A stretch of 39,016 nucleotides of DNA from Welwitschia mirabilis (taxonomy: Eukaryota > Gnetophyta > Gnetopsida > Welwitschiales). Below are positions 33,032 to 39,016 of this stretch, one piece after another. The stretch is from contig JBOZIK010000001.1 in assembly GCA_051453625.1 (NCBI GenBank), positions 228,776,100 to 228,815,115 on the forward strand, in the 5' to 3' direction. Position numbers and translations under genes: made by a program. The notes beneath the pieces are model-generated. The model ran no database searches and was not told the origin of the DNA. It saw nothing but the letters and a program-made list of their open reading frames with translations. How positions within the stretch are numbered: position 1 is the stretch's first letter; each line of letters begins with the position of its first letter.

Positions 33032-35237
33032 GTCTCTTACTAAGATCCTACATTTTATGCCATGGACATTACATAATTTTGGCCTCATGATGTATTTATT
33101 TTATGATTTTGCTTTCTCATTATGCATTAATCCAAGTGTTATTTTCCTATCTTAGTCCACCCTATAATTCGTGTTATTCACAAACTTTTAATTGATCTTA
33201 CACTTAATGCAAATTTCCTAGCATATCTAAGCATGAAAAATCATTTAAGACTTATCTTTAGGTTATCATAACATTAAACTATGCACTTCCTCATATTACT
33301 TAATAAGTTACCATAAGAATAATACATATTTTGGAATATTCAAACATAATTCCATATTAACTTATTAAAAGATTAAGTAGTTATTAAATATTCTCACATT
33401 TTAATTCCATCCTAGAAGGTAAATTGGCCACCAACTTTTCTATGTCTAAGAAGAGTCTTAATTGCAAATTTAAAAGCAATTTATAAAATAAGAAGTTAAT
33501 ACATGGTGTTAAAATTGGATTTTTCATCTTGCTACTATGTCATTCTTCTTAAAATTATTTAAAGAATCACATTGTATTTCTTTCTTATACCATATTTCCA
33601 ATGATAATTATTAGTAATTTCATCCTTTTAAAGTACTCTAAAAAATAACTTTTTAATTTTTGTAATGTCATTTCAAATAAGGAATGAATTAGTAACTTTA
33701 AAGGAAATGGTAGAAGTATAACCTTCATAAAGATATTTATTAGTAATAATCTTAATCCAATATTTGATAATTGTTTGAAGCTATCATAAATTTTTTATAA
33801 AATAGTAGTGGTACATCCTATGATGTATTTGATGCCCTAATTACCTTCATTTATCTTCTATAAATTTAATTCAAATTCACAGTATGAAGATTTCCTTTTG
33901 TATAAGAAATGTCAAAGGAAGTTTTTATTATCATTATTAATTTGATTAACTATTAAAAATGTGGATTTATAACTAAGATAATATTTGAATCTTTAATCCT
34001 ATAAGTCTCTTATAAATTTCATGTAAAAGATTCTTTTTCATTCCTTTTAAGTCTCGTTTATCTTAAGTATGGATACTAAGATATTCAATAGGGAGATTGT
34101 CTAATCATTAAAACCAATTGTTATATTTGTTAATGTAATTTTAAGAAATATTAAAATAATATTTTTTACTTGTAAAATTTATGGATAATCCTAAAGTTTG
34201 ATATTTTATATTCTAACAAATTTCTAATATTTACCATGTGGATGAGGTTAAACTTAAAATTTTTAATGATTAGAACTCTTCACAGAAGTATAGCTAGTAG
34301 AATCATTTAAGCAAATAACTTAGTTATGCATAGGATCTTAGAAGGTGTCAACTAGGGCATTTAAAAGTTCAAACCTATGGTCTCCTCAAAATAGGATAAT
34401 TATTACAACAATTAGACTATAACCTCCTAAGTAATATTTATGATGTATTTTTCATATTCTAGAAGAGATGTTGAATTTAAAATGTTTGGTGATCATATCT
34501 CCTCACTTGGAAGTAAATTTATCCCATCAGTATGCTTTAACATCCATAATGTCATAAATAAAGGACAAGTGTTCCATTAGTTGGACTATCATACTTCATA
34601 TTTTTAACCTTATTATTTTTTTTAAAAATTTTATTAGGGCTATATTTTTAAAGTATATGGCATGCATGATAATAGATTATATAGTATCTAAAATAAATAA
34701 AGCTAAAAGATGTAGAATTATATTTTACATGTGTAAGTACCTAGTGATTCTTATCTAAGGCTTTGTATTAGTAATGATAACCTCCAAGTTTTTAAGTTTT
34801 TAAAAGACATATTCTCTTTGTTTCATCTTTAAGATAGCAATAACATTGGATACTATAAAATTATTTTTATACCCTATATGACTCTACTCTAAGAATGTAG
34901 GGTCTATTAATATTCTTAAGCAATATCCATACAAGTTAACTACAAAAACTAATTTAGAGAATCTCTTGTAAGGTTTCCAAAAAAAAAAAAAAATAATGAT
35001 TCTTTATCCTTCCATGTAAACCTAAATAAGAATATAGTTTTTCAAATTTAGTGATAAGACTAAATATGATTGGTAATAGAAAATAGACTACAAGATTTTA
35101 AGATGCGATGAACTAAGATATCTAAAGAGTTATGTAAAACCCCTTTCCTTCCAAAATACCAATAGTTTCTTTCATATTTGCTACATCGATGGCTTCCACT
35201 AGGATAGCATCTTTAATACTTGAGAATTGAAGGTATT
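31821..35237. other. 3.4 kb AT-rich stretch, no genes recognised
   Basis: No element domain or reading frame that I can defend. It contains a 30-T run (33001-33030) and a 15-A run near 34979. A phrase FNPISLL near 33993 on the + strand resembles the LINE motif F-R-P-I-S-L-C, but no neighbouring LINE motif supports it. Confidence 0.45.
33001..33030 (-). repeat. 30-base T homopolymer
   Basis: An uninterrupted run of 30 T. On the minus strand it is a poly-A tract preceded by TAGTAAGAGACC, as would be left by the 3' tail of a LINE or SINE inserted from the right. I could not identify the body of such an element in the following 2 kb. Confidence 0.5.
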
Positions 35238-35672
35238 TGTCACGTCCACATTTTTACTTTTCTCATAAAATTTGCAAGTTTATATTTAATGAAATATTTT
35301 GAAATTATTAAATTACTTAAAACCCCCAATTGTTGTGAATGCTATGTTCTTGAAATGCAGTNNNNNNNNNNNNNNNNNNNNNNNCCCTTTTGATTAAATG
35401 TTTGTATTTAATTTTCATATGCTCTTGTGGTGGAAATGATTTCTTTTATTTACTTATGCACCTATGCTGAAATGAACGTATATTGTGGACTCATGTTATT
35501 TATCCTTTTTCCTCATTATTAAATGTAAAGCATTATCTTTATTATATTATTAAAAGTACCTGGTGGCTAGGTAATCTTTTATGATATGTTATGTAATCCC
35601 TCTCTTAATCATCACCTCATGTTATGTCCTTTTATATTCTTGAGTTTCATCACCTCACTCATGTTCTCTGAG

Positions 35673-35680
35673 TTTAAATA
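35673..35680 (+). promoter_or_regulatory. LTR TATA-like box, copy C
   Basis: TTTAAATA followed by GAGTTCTTTCTTTCTC aligns in position with the TATAAATA boxes of copies A and B. The sequence around it is rearranged relative to them, so this is less certain. Confidence 0.4.
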
Positions 35681-36188
35681 GAGTTCTTTCTTTCTCAAGT
35701 ATAGTTTTATTCTTCCAAAACAATATTGCATGAAATCTTTAGAGCTTAGGAGGCTTAGAAGATATAAAGCACTTGGAAGGTTTCCAAACAGTGAACTTGC
35801 AGGTATGATTTTTACTTTCGTGTTTTCATGTTGATCCTTTCTTATGTAATTTGTATTGAAAATGTCATGTTTATGTATGGTTTTATTTTCTTGCATTTTC
35901 TTGATGATCCTCTCTTATTTATTATATATTGAAATTAATGCATACATATCTCTGTAAGTCAGTTATGTTGCTTGAATAAGAAAAAACTCTATGTTGACAC
36001 ATATTTCCTTCATTTATCTTTCCTCGATATCTTAAAGTTATCTTCTTGTATGAGATGAAAACTTGTGATTAAATCCTATTGTACTCATCTTTTCATCTGC
36101 TTTTTAAGTCTTGTTGAGATGTTATGTTGTGGAAAACTTCTCTTAGCTTCGTGATATTACCTTATTGGAATTATGATTATGGATTTTC

Positions 36189-36526
36189 CATAGATCGCTA
36201 AATGAGGTAGTGGACTTCACAGATTACCAAATAAGGTAGTGAAGAGAAAATCCCATAGATAGCCAAATGAGGTAGTAGGGATATTATATTATCATAGATC
36301 GTTAAATGAGGCAGTGGGCTTCACAGATCATTAAACAAGGTAGTAAAGTTAGTAATGATTGAGATTATATTTATATATTATTATGAGTACCATAGATCAG
36401 TGAATGAGGAAGTTGTCTTCATAGATTGCCAAATGAGGCAGTGAAGTTAAATATTATATGAGAATCATAGATCTCTGAATGAGGCAGTGGGCTTCACAGA
36501 TTACCGAACAAGGCAGTGAAGTTAAT
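36189..36526 (+). repeat. LTR minisatellite, copy C
   Basis: About ten imperfect units with core CATAGATCGCTAAATGAGG, with the same paired linkers (GGACTTCA and GAAGTTAA) and long AT spacers as in copies A and B. Some spacers differ in length, showing that unit number changed between copies while the core was kept. Confidence 0.85.
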
Positions 36527-37383
36527 GATAATTGACATTATATATATTATATTTTATATTCTTGTTCATAACCATGAGCTAATTATCTGTGTTATATCTT
36601 GAATTTCTTAAAATCTTGACTTATTCTTTCTATCTCAATCCTTGAAGTATCTTATCAAAATACCTATTCTTACCTGGGCCATATTGGAGGTTGTTAGATT
36701 TTCATAGTTCTCATTCCATATCTTTTTATGACAGGTGGTAAATCAAGAGTCTAATTGCTAAGATGATATGCGTTCATGATGGATCGTTGAATCTATAATG
36801 GTGAAAAAATCTTCTGATTTATTGAGTCTCTTTGGCTATTGGCGTTAATTAACTAAATACATGAATAGTCATTATGTTAATTGTTATTTTAATGAGAGAC
36901 AGATTCTATTTATTCATAATCATGTGACTTGCAGTACTTAAAGTTTACTTTGGAATTTTATGATACATGGAATGATGATTTTCCTTCTTGTAATTTTACA
37001 ATAAAACCTGTTATTTAAAGGTTAAATTTTCTAATTATTATCTAATGAAATTTATTAAAATCTTGAATCTTACCCATGTATTTATGAGATATTTTATTTT
37101 TTATCGAATGGAAAAATTGTGAAATTTAAGAATCTTTTAAAATAAACCTGAATTTTATATATTATTATTATACAAAAGTGGAAATTTTTATTGCAATGTT
37201 TCATTGAAAATCTTGATAAGAATTCGTGATTAATAGAAGTTTTCCTTGAATCCATTGATCCTTAATAAATCATCCTTACATGTGGATAAGATACCTTTCC
37301 TCTTAATCAAGGAATTAAGACCTAAGAAAAGGGAGTTACTCCTCCTCTTTAAAAGTTATTAAGAATTGGATACTTGGCATTAA

Positions 37384-37773
37384 GTCAGTCCCTTAAATTT
37401 TATTTAATGTCTTAAATGATAGAATTAATGCAAGAAAGGGGAGTATTAATTAACAAAAGTGAGGGCCATTGTGTTTTGAACTGCCATCCTTCCTCTTTCT
37501 GTAACTGCCTCTCACCACTAAGTTATTGAGCTGTTGCTGTCCAATAAGCATTATACTCTTAAAATGAATTAAATGCTTAGATGGAAAGCAAATAAAAGTA
37601 ATTCAGCAAGGATGTATGGGTAATACAAAAGAGTATCTTGCATTTGCTCTCCTAGCTGGGCTGCATAGCACATTCATTATTCGCAAAGGGTTTTACTTTA
37701 AGGATTTGTAACCATTAAGATATTGTAGAGAAACTGACTGGGCAACCCTTTTTTTAAGTGTAAGATTGCTAGT
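37384..37773. other. Unassigned sequence with rising GC, upstream of ORF
   Basis: Base composition changes here to a less AT-rich, less decayed style. Phrases such as GAACTGCCATCCTTCCTC (37477) echo TGAAATGCCATTCCTTCC at 38041, on the other side of the ORF, over about 20 bases only. It could be the flank or leader of the element carrying the ORF at 37774. Confidence 0.35.
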
Positions 37774-38043
37774 ATGACGAGTGAGGGATCGAGTGCTGCA
37801 GAAGTTGAGTCACCTATTAACTTAGATCACATTAATACAAGAGAGATTCTGAGTGACGCTACTTCAATCGAATTTGTTAATAAGGCTAGCCCTATTAGTG
37901 AAGTGGTAGTTGCAGCTGTCGATTGCTCGTTTCCTGTTACCTGCCTGCATTCCTTCTTGAAAGTGTTTCAGAGGCACACTCCCAATATGCTGTTACACTT
38001 AGTAAATCCTGAAAATGGGCTGGCATTAGGCGATGGGTGTTGA
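37774..38043 (+). CDS. 89-codon ORF of unknown function in a CpG-retaining island
   Basis: A clean frame from ATG (37774) to TGA (38041), beginning MTSEGSSAAEVESPINL and ending NPENGLALGDGC. The composition is balanced and protein-like, with a Ser/Glu/Ala-rich start, a central VVVAAVDCSFPVTCLHSF stretch that may be a short hydrophobic helix, and no Lys/Asn/Ile excess as seen in chance AT-rich frames. The region also keeps many CG dinucleotides, unlike nearly all its surroundings. I do not recognise a family. It may be the start of a transposon gag-like protein, an exon of a gene, or a gene fragment. No ribosomal context or splice sites could be judged with confidence. The only stop-free start candidate is this ATG. 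Confidence 0.3.
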   Translation: MTSEGSSAAEVESPINLDHINTREILSDATSIEFVNKASPISEVVVAAVDCSFPVTCLHSFLKVFQRHTPNMLLHLVNPENGLALGDGC

Positions 38044-38253
38044 AATGCCATTCCTTCCTACTCCTCGATAAAACGCCCTCCCTCATATGCTGCCTAGATG
38101 CCACCTTGAATTCTAAATCCTATAAAAAAATAATAAAAAAAAGGGGGCACATTCCATATTTCGTCTTCTTCTCCTACTAGTACAGTGCATCCAAACCATG
38201 CTGCCCAGGCTTTTGATGCACAGCATCCTTGCAACTGATTACCCATTAATGTT
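38044..38253. other. Sequence downstream of the ORF, nothing assigned
   Basis: Moderate GC, with an A-rich tract then GGGGGCACATTCC near 38127-38155. No reading frame of note; it seems to belong to the same less-decayed unit as the ORF. Confidence 0.35.
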
Positions 38254-38315
38254 AGCTTGGGCATGATGTATGTGAAGGGAGAATAGCTTGGGCATGGTGC
38301 TTGTGAAGGGAGAAT
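38254..38315 (+). repeat. Two-copy tandem repeat, period 31
   Basis: AGCTTGGGCATGATGTATGT at 38254 is repeated as AGCTTGGGCATGGTGCTTGT at 38285, each continuing GAAGGGAGAAT. Only three mismatches separate the copies, so the duplication is relatively recent. Confidence 0.85.
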
Positions 38316-38460
38316 ATCTACTGTTTCCTCCTATTGAACAGTTTCTAAACCCTGATCTCTTAACACCTTTGCTATGTAATTATTAGTTATCTTCAGTTTG
38401 GTATTGAGATTCTGGTCTTGGATATTAACTAGTTCGTAATTTCGTTGTTCAAATTACTAA

Positions 38461-38545
38461 AGCAATGGTTAAGCCTAATGGTTAAGTCAATGCCCATCAG
38501 TAATGAAGTTATGGATTCAACCCCTAGCACTAGAAAAAAATAAAG
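38461..38545 (+). mobile_element. Possible tRNA-derived SINE head
   Basis: TAATGGTTAAGTC (38476-38488) resembles the RNA polymerase III A box (TRGYNNARNNG), and GGATTCAACCC (38513-38523) resembles the B box (GGTTCRANTCC). The spacing of about 37 bases is right for a tRNA-like promoter. The part after the B box, CCTAGCACTAG, is followed by an A-rich AAAAAAATAAA tail. This is the usual build of a plant SINE. The AATGGTTAAG word is duplicated at 38464. It does not fold into an intact tRNA by eye. Confidence 0.4.
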
Positions 38546-39016
38546 GTGTAACTTTTATGATCTGAATACTAAGTCTTAACTATTAGTTCCTAAAATATTT
38601 TATAAGATAAAACTCAATGTAATTTATAAATGGAAGTCAATTATATATTAGAATATAATTGGCCAACACTATGAAGTTTTACATAAATATATACCTTAGT
38701 TTAGCTAAATCTCTTTTATCTAATCACAGATTAGATCATTATAAACTAACTTATATACATATCTAAATATATATATGTAAATTATTATTAATATATTATT
38801 ATCATAAGCATTAGTCATTCATATCTTAGATATATTAGCTTGATCTCAATAAAAGTTTTGTGGATTACTAGTGGAGAAACCTATCTAGCTAAATCTTTAT
38901 GTTAAGTTATGCAATTCCTTTTCTTAGAGGAGTCTCATCTCTAAGTATTAACGAATATATAGAATTATATCTAAATACTTGATTATTCATATAGAATAAT
39001 GTCATTACTTAAAGTT
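38546..39016. other. AT-rich DNA to the window end, nothing recognised
   Basis: No gene, repeat or element end seen. A TA-rich patch (ATATATATATG) lies near 38767-38777. Confidence 0.5.

Larger units (their letters stand above)
35238..37383 (+). mobile_element. Ty3/gypsy-type LTR, copy C (probably solo)
   Basis: It opens TGTCACGTCCACATTTTTAC, the best preserved LTR start of this family in the window, and follows copies A and B through the TATA region, minisatellite and 3' part (GGAATGATGATTTTCCTTC near 36966). The last 250 bases diverge; the end is set near GGCATTA at about 37381 by analogy with GGGCATTACA. The left flank does not match the element interior, and no PBS follows, so this is most likely a solo LTR left by LTR-LTR recombination. 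No convincing target-site duplication was found. A 23-base gap lies at 35362-35384. Confidence 0.65.

Noticed and set aside
33990-34060. LINE reverse transcriptase motif FNPISLL
   Set aside because: Only a seven-residue resemblance; no adjacent LINE motif in any frame.
35612-35896. 94-codon minus-strand ORF
   Set aside because: Antisense to the promoter/leader of gypsy LTR C; the matching part of copies A and B is non-coding.
37472-38060. Short LTR pair (TRIM) flanking the 89-codon ORF
   Set aside because: Similarity between TTTTGAACTGCCATCCTTCC and TGTTGAAATGCCATTCCTTC stops after about 20 bases.

Overview
The window looks like intergenic, repeat-rich chromatin from a plant nuclear genome. 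It is very AT-rich and poor in CpG, carries no intact cellular gene that I can recognise, and consists largely of old, stop-riddled transposable elements. These are Ty3/gypsy-type LTRs opening TGTCACGTCC, a Ty1/copia element of SIRE/Maximus type, a CACTA (En/Spm)-type accessory gene and a possible tRNA-derived SINE. The LTR styles would suit a monocot, perhaps a palm, but that is a weak inference. Six runs of N (233-726, 2804-3641, 8311-8410, 9352-10119, 12347-12427, 35362-35384) are scaffold gaps; at least two are bounded by duplicated contig ends.

Layout. 1-12346: two related blocks (A, 1-4222; B, 8493-12346), each made of the 3' internal end of a gypsy-type element, a long LTR and PBS-like sequence after the LTR. 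The 4.1 kb between them has no recognisable coding. A and B may therefore be the 5' and 3' LTRs of one mostly non-coding (LARD-like) element, or part of a recombined LTR-internal-LTR array. A third LTR of the same family (C, 35238 to about 37383) stands alone. All three carry a minisatellite built on a CAGATCRCYRAATGAGG core, placed downstream of the LTR TATA box.

12428-24090: a decayed CACTA-type accessory gene on the + strand (13940-15870, Transposase_24-like, with a C-terminal domain like that of plant transposon proteins), a G-rich cluster, a decayed minus-strand reading frame of unknown family (17961-18381), a long stretch without recognisable content, and an array of short palindromes (23684-24090) that looks like the subterminal region of a DNA transposon.

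24091-31820: a minus-strand copia element whose gag, zinc knuckle, protease/integrase, reverse transcriptase and RNase H can all be traced through stops and frameshifts (24230-29099), with a Met-tRNA-type PBS and a 5' LTR (29176-30531). A second copia-type LTR on the + strand begins only 2 bases beyond it. No 3' LTR was found where the palindrome array lies.

31821-39016: mostly featureless AT-rich DNA with a 30-T run, LTR C, a small CpG-retaining island with a clean 89-codon ORF of unknown function (37774-38043), a short tandem duplication and a tRNA-like SINE head.

Nothing here forms a working gene system. The most unusual structures are the palindrome array, the alternating-linker minisatellite in the LTR leader, the triple PBS-like motif, and the CpG-retaining ORF island. 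All identities come from reading translations by eye; no database search was possible.
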